A stretch of DNA of 47,781 bases. It comes from Kaiparowitsia implicata GSE-PSE-MK54-09C (GTDB lineage: Bacteria > Cyanobacteriota > Cyanobacteriia > Elainellales > Elainellaceae). Shown one piece after another: positions 16,819 to 24,525 of this stretch; positions within the stretch are counted from its first letter, which is position 1, and the number at the start of each line of letters is the position of its first letter. A program made the translations under genes and the position numbers. Location of the stretch: the NCBI GenBank assembly GCA_019359435.1, contig JAHHHI010000006.1:1-47781 (forward strand), read 5' to 3'. Below the pieces are notes generated by a model that had not been told where the DNA came from, searched no databases, and saw only the letters and a list, made by a program, of their open reading frames with translations.

Positions 16819-18288
16819 TCAGGACGCAACAAGCAAATCTTCATCATTCTTGAGGTCGGGCAGGCTGGGATAGCGATCGGGACAGTCGCAAAGCAATCTT
16901 AGGCTTTTGATTGCCTTATTTTCGGGCTTCGCACGCCTGTTCCTCCACTTTTCGGCAAGGTCAGCAAAATTCGTCACCTGACTCTCGTTCAGTAGGCCAT
17001 GAATCTGCTGTTCGAGTTCCTTAGCAGTGTACTGACCAAATTCAAATAGCCACAGAGCAATGGGAACCGCAGAATTGATGATGTCATACAAAATGTCTAT
17101 GCGCTGTTCTCGATTGGCAGGAAGTTCTGCCAAGAGCGATAGGCCCGGTTTACGATCCAGTAAAGCACTAAGCGCACCTGGACTTGGACAGTCATCTTGA
17201 CGATGGAACTGGTTACAGACGGTTTTCGCAGCTGCATGGGATTCTAGCAGTTGCCAGTTCTGCTTTAAGACGGCTTGCGCAGTCTTGTTCATGACCCGTT
17301 CGAGCGATCGCACTAAAAACCTCCGATGTAACCCCAATGGGCGAGGGCGGTTTTGCTCATTTTTGACTTCCCAATCTGCCACATCTTCTTCCAGATGAAC
17401 CCCAGGCAGAAATAGCTCAAGCGTGACCTGTCCACACTCATAGGGAATCAGTGCTGCTTCAGCATTTTGAATCAGCTCAGAAAGCAGACCCGGAACCTCA
17501 TGAAGCGGACAAGTGACAGAAGAAGCTTTGAACTCAATTGGGGCTGCTTCCCCCACAACATGCAGCTCAGAAAACACCGTGACAAAAGCACCGTCCTTCT
17601 GGGTTTGCCGACCGCTCTCTCTGAGAGATACAAGCAGGTAGCCCTGTCGAGCGATTGGAGCAATGGGTTCAGGAGCTTTGAGCTTGACTTTGTGTTTTTC
17701 AGCGATGCGATCGCGCCATTGCTCTAGCGGAGCCAGATCTCGGCTGCCTCCTTCGCCAGCTCGCTGAAACTGAGCCATAGCAAGCTCTACAAATCGAACT
17801 GCCAATTTGGGATTATCCAGTTCAGATAGGAGTTTTTGAATTTGGCTGACTTCCTTCGGTAGCGGTTGATCGGCGCGCGCTTCTCTGAATTCAGCACCAA
17901 TAATCTGCTTATATCCCCCGAGCAGTGCCCTTTGGAGATCGGCAAAATCGTAAGGAGAAAAGAGCGAGAACAAGTCTGTCCAATCTTCTTCAGCAAGCTT
18001 GGAGACTGACGGAATGAGCGGATTTTGCTGTAGCTCTGTGATTAAAGAGTCGTTTGGATTCTCGCAGCAAAATGCCTTGTAGACTTCATTAAGCCTTCCA
18101 TTTGCTCTTGCCCAGACCACCAATCCAGCAGCTGTATCTTGTAGGTTACTGCTTGGCGCAATGACCTCAAGGTTCTCGTTTAGCTCCTCATCAACAAATA
18201 GCGCTAATGCTGCCTTGTTGATATAAACCCGTTGTAGAGCTAGCCGGAGAGTCTTACGCTTGCTGTTATCGTTCCAATCAATCGGCAC
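16819..18288 (-). CDS. VMAP (vWA-MoxR-associated protein) with N-terminal EAD1
   Basis: 489 residues. The N-terminal ~90 residues (RKTLRLALQRVYINKAALAL, then FVDEELNENLEVIAPSS, GLVVWARANGRLNEVYKAF) match the death-like effector-associated domain EAD1. A middle beta-rich part (about 215-300) carries LLVSLRESG and QVTLELFLPGVHLEEDVADW. The C-terminal end (AVPIALWLFEFGQY to RLLCDCPDRYPSLPD) matches the VMAP C-terminal region. VMAP is the third core component of the ternary systems. The same EAD type occurs in the trypsin-like protein of this operon, which predicts direct homotypic contact. Confidence 0.82.
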   Translation of the reverse strand: MPIDWNDNSKRKTLRLALQRVYINKAALALFVDEELNENLEVIAPSSNLQDTAAGLVVWARANGRLNEVYKAFCCENPNDSLITELQQNPLIPSVSKLAEEDWTDLFSLFSPYDFADLQRALLGGYKQIIGAEFREARADQPLPKEVSQIQKLLSELDNPKLAVRFVELAMAQFQRAGEGGSRDLAPLEQWRDRIAEKHKVKLKAPEPIAPIARQGYLLVSLRESGRQTQKDGAFVTVFSELHVVGEAAPIEFKASSVTCPLHEVPGLLSELIQNAEAALIPYECGQVTLELFLPGVHLEEDVADWEVKNEQNRPRPLGLHRRFLVRSLERVMNKTAQAVLKQNWQLLESHAAAKTVCNQFHRQDDCPSPGALSALLDRKPGLSLLAELPANREQRIDILYDIINSAVPIALWLFEFGQYTAKELEQQIHGLLNESQVTNFADLAEKWRNRRAKPENKAIKSLRLLCDCPDRYPSLPDLKNDEDLLVAS

Positions 18289-18291
18289 AGC

Positions 18292-18711
18292 TTACTTCTC
18301 AGGAGGAATTACAAAAGCAACAGCGAGCGTGTATGTAACAAGTAGCAGTGAGCCATACAGCGGCTCATAGCCTTCCCACGAAGCAGCAAATGGGCCACCC
18401 GTCGCAAATACCCAAACGATAAAGGCGCCACAGGAAATTGCAATCTGGGTTCGAGCCGTTAACTTTCCGGGTTCCTGAGTCTGTCGCCGAGTCCAGGCGT
18501 ATGTGAAAAATAGTCCAACGACGAATAGAAACCAAAGTAGTCCTGCCTTGGGAATGTTCTCGGCAGCACTCTGGATCATGCCACTGACCGTCAGCCAAAA
18601 ACCCACCACCTCAGCTGGAATATATTTTCTAAGGCGCTCAAAATATCCATCGGGTGGAACATTGGATGCCGCACTTGTTTGAAGCTGCTCAGAAACAATC
18701 CGAAGACTCAT
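18292..18711 (-). CDS. Small membrane protein of the conflict operon
   Basis: 139 residues with about four hydrophobic segments (roughly 31-49, 55-72, 86-105 and 115-135) and a cytosolic N-terminus containing RLRKYIPAEVVGFWL. Short membrane proteins with this KYIPAEV-type motif recur in bacterial accessory loci, but I know no assigned function. It fits tightly between the EAD-trypsin (2-bp gap) and VMAP (3-bp gap). A role as membrane anchor or membrane target of the system is an inference. Confidence 0.7.
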   Translation of the reverse strand: MSLRIVSEQLQTSAASNVPPDGYFERLRKYIPAEVVGFWLTVSGMIQSAAENIPKAGLLWFLFVVGLFFTYAWTRRQTQEPGKLTARTQIAISCGAFIVWVFATGGPFAASWEGYEPLYGSLLLVTYTLAVAFVIPPEK

Positions 18712-18713
18712 CC

Positions 18714-19778
18714 TTACTTCCCCTCCTCACCACTTAAAACTGCCGAAATCCTTGGGTAGATGGCGCTGAAGAGGATTCCTTCCCGGACGCTACCAAAGCT
18801 GGTCGCCATCTCCTTGTGGTGTAGCGCTACCAGATTCCAATCGCTATCAAAACACGGTGAACCACTCGATCCACATTTGGTTGGGTTCACGTACAGCACC
18901 AATCCGCGTGCGCCGTTAGTCTTCACTACTCCGTTATTACTCAAAGACACTTTCATTGCCTCTCCTTCAGGGTGTTGCAGGAGATTGAGCGGCGACCGAG
19001 GCATCAGCATCAGCGAATGGTTGAATGGAACTGGCTCGACTGAAAAATTTGCAACAGGGCTGAGACGAATCAAAGCATAATCTAGCTCATTGATAGGGCT
19101 GAAAGCAGGAACTGGGTCACTGTCAGCCGCTTTTAGGGTTTGAGTGCGGGTCACTTCACCAAAATTGGGACTGACATAGCCAAACTCGAAGCGGGCTGAC
19201 TGGGCGATCGCATTCAAATCAGCGCCTTCTTTCAAACTCAAGACATGATAGTTTGTCAACACCAGTTCCGGAGCAATCAGCACCCCTGTAGCGCTTTCTT
19301 GAGGTGAGCGATCTGTGAACGTAATTTTGCACACTGAGTTTGCCAGTTCCAAACCCCGCCGGAGGATTCCCACGTCTGCTTCAAAACTAAACTGCTTAGG
19401 CAGAAATGCTTGTAGCTCCTCGTAGCCAACCTCTAAATCCCATGCGGCTGGGTCTAGATCGGACGGCAACTCGCTTGCCGAACCCTCAGAAGTATTCAAG
19501 CTCAAGCGCTGCTGGAGGATACGCCCACAAAATCGCTGAATATGCGGATTTTGGGTATCCTCCGCCAGCGCCAAAATCAGTTCGTCGATGTATCCTTTGG
19601 CGATCGACCACCTAATAAGCTCAAAAATTACTGTCCGATGTGCCTCAGCTGTGGAAATGAGGGACAGATTCTGACCCAGCTCCTCATCGACAAAGAGTCG
19701 GAGATCTGCTGGAGACGGGTAGGCAGATTCAATTGCCTCACGGAGCTGCTTGCGATCCTCATTCGATAGGTTCAGCAC
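18714..19778 (-). CDS. EAD1-trypsin-like serine protease (effector)
   Basis: 354 residues. EAD1 occupies about 1-87 (LREAIESAYPSPADLRLFVD then EELGQNLSLIS, ELIRWSIAKGYIDELI). A trypsin-like domain follows with the full triad visible: H178 in VLTNYHVL, D233 in ELDYALIRL and S305 in KCGSSGSPCF. There is no signal peptide, so the protease should act in the cytosol. It is the first gene of the five-gene operon. EAD-linked trypsins are recognised effectors or processors in VMAP ternary systems; the substrate is unknown. Confidence 0.88.
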   Translation of the reverse strand: MLNLSNEDRKQLREAIESAYPSPADLRLFVDEELGQNLSLISTAEAHRTVIFELIRWSIAKGYIDELILALAEDTQNPHIQRFCGRILQQRLSLNTSEGSASELPSDLDPAAWDLEVGYEELQAFLPKQFSFEADVGILRRGLELANSVCKITFTDRSPQESATGVLIAPELVLTNYHVLSLKEGADLNAIAQSARFEFGYVSPNFGEVTRTQTLKAADSDPVPAFSPINELDYALIRLSPVANFSVEPVPFNHSLMLMPRSPLNLLQHPEGEAMKVSLSNNGVVKTNGARGLVLYVNPTKCGSSGSPCFDSDWNLVALHHKEMATSFGSVREGILFSAIYPRISAVLSGEEGK

Positions 19779-20062
19779 TTAGCTCTCCCACACACTTCTG
19801 CACAAACCATCCCCTTCTCGCATCGGATTAACCTGGCTCTATCCCGATTTAAGCTTGAGCCGCTACATTACTCTTTACTAACAGCTTTACAGCGACCTTT
19901 TCCGAAATTTCATTCTTTTTCTCTAAAAATCGAGATGGGCGATCTTCCCCGATGTGTCCCCCGTATTGAACAGCGGAATGATCCCAATGCTAGAACTCCT
20001 CATCATAAGCATGAGAAACAATGATTATTACAGTCTACGGGTCAACACTTCCCTATATAGAC
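19779..20062. other. Upstream region of the conflict operon
   Basis: 284 bp between the EAD-trypsin start and the HNH nuclease stop, both leftward. It must contain the operon promoter, but no clear -35/-10 pair, operator or hairpin stands out. The stretch 19890-19940 is pyrimidine-rich on the plus strand. Confidence 0.5.
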
Positions 20063-20509
20063 TTAACTACGGCCCATGCGCCCCAGGGCGGCGGGATAGG
20101 GATACTTATTCTGGGCAATCAAGATTTGACGTTCTAGAACACGATCGCCATCATTAAACCCCAAAATTCTAGAGGTTACATTCCCAATCGCTGTCAGTGG
20201 ATGCAGGATAGTCGCTTGTAGCTGAAAATGGTCTGCCCAGCGATCGCGACGCGGATTATAAAAGCGAGTAAATTCCTGGGTTTCCCAAACAATCGAACCA
20301 ATATCGCTACCTTTGAAGCGGTTGCAAAACACGCAGGCATAGGCCAGGTTATCGGCTTCGCTGGTACCGCCGTGCTTCAGGCTGATGATATGGTCGACAG
20401 CGCACCCAAAGGCGGTGTCGTTTTCGTGGATGAGACAATACTCACAGAGGTTATTGGCACGAGTTGCGACTTGGCGGCGCAGGTCTTGGCTCAAATATGG
20501 GCGCTCCAT
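20063..20509 (-). CDS. HNH endonuclease
   Basis: The 148-residue protein has a complete HNH zinc-binding core: NLCEYCLIH (CxxC), AVDHIISLKHGGT, NLAYACVFCNRFKG (second CxxC with the HNH asparagine). The C-terminal extension ETQEFTRFYNPRRDRWADHF is typical of a widespread cyanobacterial subfamily. It follows the 83-codon gene at 20519 by ten bases; this pair recurs in cyanobacteria. A DNA-nicking or defence role is possible but unproven. Confidence 0.88.
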   Translation of the reverse strand: MERPYLSQDLRRQVATRANNLCEYCLIHENDTAFGCAVDHIISLKHGGTSEADNLAYACVFCNRFKGSDIGSIVWETQEFTRFYNPRRDRWADHFQLQATILHPLTAIGNVTSRILGFNDGDRVLERQILIAQNKYPYPAALGRMGRS

Positions 20510-20518
20510 CCAAAACCC

Positions 20519-20755
20519 CTAGGATGTGGCGATGTATTGGTAGGCTCGGGCTTTGGCTAACCGCAGCAGGTGCTCCAGCATGAGGTATTGATCTAGCTCG
20601 GCTTTTTCGTCGGTGGTCAGGGCTGCTGTTTTTTCGCGAAAGATTAAATCGGCGACCCGCTCTTTGGCAACCTCGGACGGTTGAAAGTCGATCAAACTTT
20701 GGGGGGTGGTGCCCGCCGCAATGAATTCAATAATTTCTTCGTATGCTCGGGTCAT
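20519..20755 (-). CDS. Small partner protein of the HNH nuclease
   Basis: About 78 residues, helical (TRAYEEIIEFIAAGTTPQSL, IDFQPSEVAKERVADLIF, LTTDEKAELDQYLMLEHLLR). Such short proteins often precede HNH genes of this type in cyanobacteria and may be antitoxin- or adaptor-like, although no function is established. ATG 20755 was chosen over 20770 because MTRAYEE is the common start; the longer form adds five residues. Confidence 0.65.
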   Translation of the reverse strand: MTRAYEEIIEFIAAGTTPQSLIDFQPSEVAKERVADLIFREKTAALTTDEKAELDQYLMLEHLLRLAKARAYQYIATS

Positions 20756-20770
20756 AACAGTGGGAGGCAT

Positions 20771-21011
20771 CAGCGCAGTTGCTCTATTGCAGGGGGCCTA
20801 GCCCAATCTTAGTGGGTTTCTGCTAGCGCTGGCGAAATCATGCAGCTAGGGGAATTTCACACTGGATGGCTTCTTCAATCTAACTGAGATTGCAGTCGTA
20901 ATCGTTGACCAAGTTGGCTTTCAGGATAGCGATCGCCCAATCCTCCATAGCATTAGCTACATGCTGATAGCCCTTGCACAACTGCGTTATTAATTTGAGG
21001 AAGTTCGTCTT
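20771..21011. other. Intergenic stretch with debris
   Basis: 240 bp. Leftward reading shows short coding-like pieces (MEDWAIAILKANLVNDYDC) interrupted by stops. This may be the decayed continuation of the DUF1016 gene or of another lost gene. Nothing else is seen. Confidence 0.35.
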
Positions 21012-21458
21012 TCAGAACCTTCCGGCTCCAGCCTGCTCCACCGTTTTTCGGGCATACCATAGCCGTTCTTCTGGAGTTTTCACCTTGTCCAGCAAAACGC
21101 AGTTATGAAACCAAGGAATTTGTGCAGCAACCTGCTGCACAATTGCCTCATGTGGATACGCCTCTGCAAAAGCCCGCATGTACGCAAGGTTGCGCTTGGA
21201 GAAGCCCTTCATCTCTGGAAACTCGCGCTGCAAATCTTTGGCAAGCCGAGCAATCACCTTAGTTCCCCAATCCTGCTGTTGCTGACGAGCCAGGATTTCG
21301 CACCCCACTTGCCAGTACAGCATCACCAACTCCTGATTGACCGCCAGCGCCGCTCGAATCTGAGCATTGCGAATACGCGACTTCAAGCTGCTGAAAAAGG
21401 CAGCATAATCCTCATCGGCTGGAAAGAGGGAGGACTGCTTAGGCATTGGACAAGCCAA
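21012..21458 (-). pseudogene. DUF1016 (YhcG-like) nuclease, truncated
   Basis: The first ~140 residues match the DUF1016 N-terminal domain: IRAALAVNQELVMLYWQVGC, GTKVIARLAKDLQREFPEMK, GFSKRNLAYMRAFAEAYP. After WYARKTVEQ the frame slips by one base: the expected GWSR sequence appears in another frame. The gene then ends, and the PD-(D/E)XK nuclease half is missing. The likely start is the second Met (MPKQSS, 21443), downstream of a hairpin. A second, also decayed copy lies at 24526-25540. Confidence 0.8.
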
Positions 21459-21485
21459 TACGGAGGGCTGTATTGGCTTAGTCCA
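21447..21485. repeat. Hairpin at the start of the DUF1016 remnant
   Basis: TGGACAAGCCAATAC and GTATTGGCTTAGTCCA pair with a one-base bulge around an 8-base loop. It lies just before the preferred start codon of the leftward gene. It could affect translation or be a small mobile repeat. Confidence 0.5.
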
Positions 21486-21621
21486 AAAGGTTGAAGGGGC
21501 GATCGCCCCAGCTCATCTGCCACGCCGAAATTCAGCACCAGTCCTTTCTGCCACCTACGGTGTCAGTTTTGCTTCTTTACTTATTGAAGAGCGATCGCCC
21601 TACATACACCCCACGCATCCG

Positions 21622-21825
21622 CTACGGCCTTTCTGAAATTTGCGCACGAACCTTCTCTCGAAACTCGATCACGGCGTCTAGTGGTTCAGGCTTTGGCACG
21701 TAGGTTGCCAGCAGGTTTAGATCAAGACCCGGCAAAAGCTCACTGGTCGTCATCCGTTCATAATCCTGCTCCCGCAGACAATACACCTCAATCTGTCCAC
21801 TCCTCCAGAACCAAACCTCTGGCAC
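21622..21825 (-). pseudogene. Uma2 endonuclease, C-terminal fragment
   Basis: The 67 codons contain the C-terminal third of a Uma2 protein: MPEVWFWRSGQIEVYCLRE, SELLPGLDLNLLATYV and EPLDAVIEFREKVRAQI. The catalytic part is missing, and 5' of the fragment lies the end of another gene (21864). It is a relic unrelated to the complete Uma2 at 7769. Confidence 0.75.
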
Positions 21826-21863
21826 ACCCAGACGCCTTTGTCTTTGAAAACACAGCCTTAAAG

Positions 21864-22292
21864 TCAGGCTGCTTTGGCTTGCTGAAGCGCACAGTATTGC
21901 TGAAGCCAGTAAACCTGCTTCTTCTGTACACTAACCTGGCAATCCTCAAAGCTGCTGGCATCAGGATCGAGCAGGAAGGTCACGGCCAGTTCGACGACAA
22001 ATTCTGGTGGAAACTCTGCCTCAGTTGCATACTGCTCTATTCCTCGCTGAAGGGGGAGAGGTAGGTACGTCAGTATACTCTGTTCACCGACGGGCGCACC
22101 TGGGCCATTGGTGTTAGAGTCTGCTGGCTTTAGCTCAACGTCGGCTGTTTCCAGGAGGTAGGCGATCGCCAAGTGCACCACAGTTTCGGGAGCCAGGTCA
22201 CCTGCAGAGGCATAGGCTTGAAGCGCAGCTTGAACTCTCTCAGGGAAATAGCTGAGTAGCGTCGCTTGTGTAGTGAGATCAGCCGTTTGCAT
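21864..22292 (-). CDS. Hypothetical protein with two homologous helical repeats
   Basis: 142 residues. Two segments look alike: LLSYFPERVQAALQAYASAG to VVHLAIAYLLE (about 12-50) and ILTYLPLPLQRGIEQYATEA to VVELAVTFLLD (about 73-110). Each has an amphipathic pair of helices. The repeat resembles small cyanobacterial proteins of unknown function, possibly DNA-binding or antitoxin-like. It lies 17 bp downstream of the GIY-YIG gene, so the two may be co-transcribed. Confidence 0.6.
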   Translation of the reverse strand: MQTADLTTQATLLSYFPERVQAALQAYASAGDLAPETVVHLAIAYLLETADVELKPADSNTNGPGAPVGEQSILTYLPLPLQRGIEQYATEAEFPPEFVVELAVTFLLDPDASSFEDCQVSVQKKQVYWLQQYCALQQAKAA

Positions 22293-22309
22293 CTGTCAGT
22301 CCTCCGATG

Positions 22310-22669
22310 CTAGCGCTCGCTGTACGGGGGGCAAGCATTCTTAATCATGACTTGCTCTAACTGATATGATACCCGATTCCACTGGAAGGCCAGAGTAATG
22401 TAAGCGATCCGCACATCGTCAGGGTCAAGGCGATCGATAAATGCCCACCCCAGGGCTTTGTGCCCTCCCCTTAGTCGTGCCCGAATGATAGAACTCCTGC
22501 CAATGTATAAAATACCTAGATTTTGATGTTTTATGGCATAGATCCCCGGACGAGCAGGCAACTCCTTAAATTGTCGGCTCAGGGGCGCATCGTCTTCAAA
22601 TGGGTTGCTACGCAGCAGGTCGAGGAGACGCAGTGCTTCTTCAACCAGATAATCGGGATAATCGTCCAT
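22310..22669 (-). CDS. GIY-YIG domain protein
   Basis: 119 residues with a compact GIY-YIG core: PGIYAIKHQNLGILYIGRSS (about 40-59), IIRARLRGGHKALGWAF with the conserved Arg and His, and a C-terminal Glu in YQLEQVMIKN that fits the metal-binding position. Short stand-alone versions occur in many cyanobacteria. It is divergent from parA, whose start lies 54 bp away. The role is unknown; DNA cleavage or repair is possible. Confidence 0.75.
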   Translation of the reverse strand: MDDYPDYLVEEALRLLDLLRSNPFEDDAPLSRQFKELPARPGIYAIKHQNLGILYIGRSSIIRARLRGGHKALGWAFIDRLDPDDVRIAYITLAFQWNRVSYQLEQVMIKNACPPYSER

Positions 22670-22723
22670 GAAAGTTGTTTAGAGGTCGCAGTCAGCAGAT
22701 AAACTAAGCTTGTTCCTATACGT

Positions 22724-23482
22724 TTGATTGTGCCTAAAGTCATTGCTATTTTTAACCAAGCGGGCGGCGTCTGTAAAACGACGTTGACGATGAACCTGGG
22801 CTACCACCTGGCATTGCGCGGACGTCGGGTGCTGCTGGTGGATGTTGACCCCCAGGCGTCTCTAACAACATTTATGGGGTTGGAACCCCATGAGTTGGAG
22901 GAAACCATCGCAGATGCCATTTTGCAGGAGGAAGGGAAACTGCCAATCCAGGCGAATCTCCACAAGATGAACCTTGCCCCTGCCAACATTACGTTGAGTG
23001 CCGCAGAACTGCAACTGGCATCAGTGATGGCGAGGGAGTTGCGATTGAAGGAGGCTCTAGAGCCAGAAATGGCAAACTATGACTTCATCTTGATTGACTG
23101 CCCCCCTAGCCTTGGAGTTTTGAGCATCCTGGCTTTAACTGCCTCTAGCCATGTTCTGATTCCGATTCAGACGCACTTTAAGGCGTTTAAAGGCACTGAA
23201 CTCCTGTTAGACACGATTAAGAAGGTAAGAAAGCACCTAAACCGAAAACTGGCAATCGCCGGGGTTGTTCCCACAATCTATAACAATGCCAGCCAGGACA
23301 GAGCAATTTTGGAGGCATTGAAGGAGCAACTATCTCCCCTTGCACCGGTTTTCTCGCCCATCTCCCGTGCGACAGCCTATGCAGATGCAGCCATGGCGCG
23401 ACAACCGCTAGCGGTTTATGCGTCTAAGCATCCGTCCCTGAAGGTTTTAGATGAAATTGCACAGGCAATGGAGGAGCTGTAG
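22724..23482 (+). CDS. parA: ParA-type partition ATPase
   Basis: 252 residues with the deviant Walker A segment FNQAGGVCKTT (about 9-19), VLLVDVDPQASLT (Walker A' region) and FILIDCPPSLGVLS (Walker B). The signature lysine of the KGGxxKT motif is replaced by Ala and a Gly by Cys; AGGVxKTT forms are common in cyanobacterial plasmids. There is no N-terminal HTH, so it is a short ParA with a ParB partner. The start is TTG 22724 or GTG 22730. It overlaps parB by one base. Confidence 0.92.
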   Translation: MIVPKVIAIFNQAGGVCKTTLTMNLGYHLALRGRRVLLVDVDPQASLTTFMGLEPHELEETIADAILQEEGKLPIQANLHKMNLAPANITLSAAELQLASVMARELRLKEALEPEMANYDFILIDCPPSLGVLSILALTASSHVLIPIQTHFKAFKGTELLLDTIKKVRKHLNRKLAIAGVVPTIYNNASQDRAILEALKEQLSPLAPVFSPISRATAYADAAMARQPLAVYASKHPSLKVLDEIAQAMEEL

Positions 23483-24405
23483 TGGCTAGTAAGCGTCCTC
23501 AAGTTCCCCAGATGCGGGGGGTAACTGACCTTTTCAATATTGAGATTGAGGAAGAATCCTCCATCAGCACTGTCCCCATCCACAAAATCAGATTGGCGCT
23601 TCGGCAACCTCGGCGCTACTTTGATCCAGAAAAGCTGGCTCAGTTAACGCAGTCCGTAAAAGAGCATGGCATTCTAGAACCGATTCTGGTTCGTCCGTTG
23701 GAAAAGGGCTATGAACTGATCGCTGGGGAGCGACGGTATCGGGCTGCAAAGGAACTGGGATTGGCTGAAGTCCCAGTTGTTGTTCGGGATTTTGACGATC
23801 GCCAAGCATTACAGGTTGCGCTGATCGAAAACCTGCAACGGGATGACCTGAATCCGGTGGATGAAACCGAGGGGCTTTTGCAGTTGATGGCGATTGACCT
23901 TGATACCTCTACGGATGATGTGGTGTCGATTCTCAATCAGGTGGCAAATGCTAAAAAACGGGGGCAGGATGTGACGGATAACGTTATCCGTCAGCTTGAA
24001 TTGATCGAATCTCTGCTTTCTACGGTTGGTCGGTTTAGTGCTGAGTCTTTCCGTGTGAACCGTCTTCCTCTACTCAATTTGCCGCAGGATGTGCTGGAGG
24101 TTCTCCGCCAAGGCAAGATTGAGTTTACAAAAGCACGGGCGATCGCACGGGTTAAGGATGAAGGCCAGCGAGAGGCACTCTTGCACCAGGCAATAGCTGA
24201 AGGTCTACCACTGAGTGACATCAAGGACGCGATCAAAACGTTGCAACCGAAGGCGGAATCAGAGCCAACACCCGAGAAGGCGATCGCCCAGCGCTGGAAT
24301 GAGATCGGGAAGCGGTTGCAAAAGGGGAATCTGTTGGGCGATCTCAAGAAGCGCGATCGCATCCAGAAGTTGATGAATGAGCTAGATAAGTTGACTTCCA
24401 TGTGA
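23482..24405 (+). CDS. parB: ParB/Spo0J family partition protein
   Basis: 307 residues. The N-terminal ParB/Srx-like CTPase domain shows LRQPRRYFDPEKLAQLTQSV, EPILVRPLEKGYELIAGERR and YRAAKELGL. ALIENLQRDDLNPVDETEGL marks the box II region, and a central HTH follows (about 190-250). It uses GTG at 23482, coupled to parA. With ParA it would move plasmid copies to daughter cells. A canonical parS palindrome was not found; the inverted repeat at 24424 is one candidate. Confidence 0.92.
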   Translation: MASKRPQVPQMRGVTDLFNIEIEEESSISTVPIHKIRLALRQPRRYFDPEKLAQLTQSVKEHGILEPILVRPLEKGYELIAGERRYRAAKELGLAEVPVVVRDFDDRQALQVALIENLQRDDLNPVDETEGLLQLMAIDLDTSTDDVVSILNQVANAKKRGQDVTDNVIRQLELIESLLSTVGRFSAESFRVNRLPLLNLPQDVLEVLRQGKIEFTKARAIARVKDEGQREALLHQAIAEGLPLSDIKDAIKTLQPKAESEPTPEKAIAQRWNEIGKRLQKGNLLGDLKKRDRIQKLMNELDKLTSM

Positions 24406-24423
24406 TGGGTGGAAGCTGAAGCA

Positions 24424-24452
24424 GAATTAGCCAGCAACCTGCTGGCTAATTC
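24424..24452. terminator. 13-bp perfect inverted repeat after parB
   Basis: GAATTAGCCAGCA (24424-24436) and TGCTGGCTAATTC (24440-24452) are perfect arms around three bases, 19 bp after the parB stop. It may terminate parAB. As it lacks a T run, it could instead be the ParB-binding centromere; such sites often flank the operon. Confidence 0.5.
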
Positions 24453-24525
24453 CACAATCGAGGTCTATTCGAATGTCGATACCGTTCGGCAGCGGCAGAC
24501 CCCCAGGGCTATAAACCTGTCGTGC

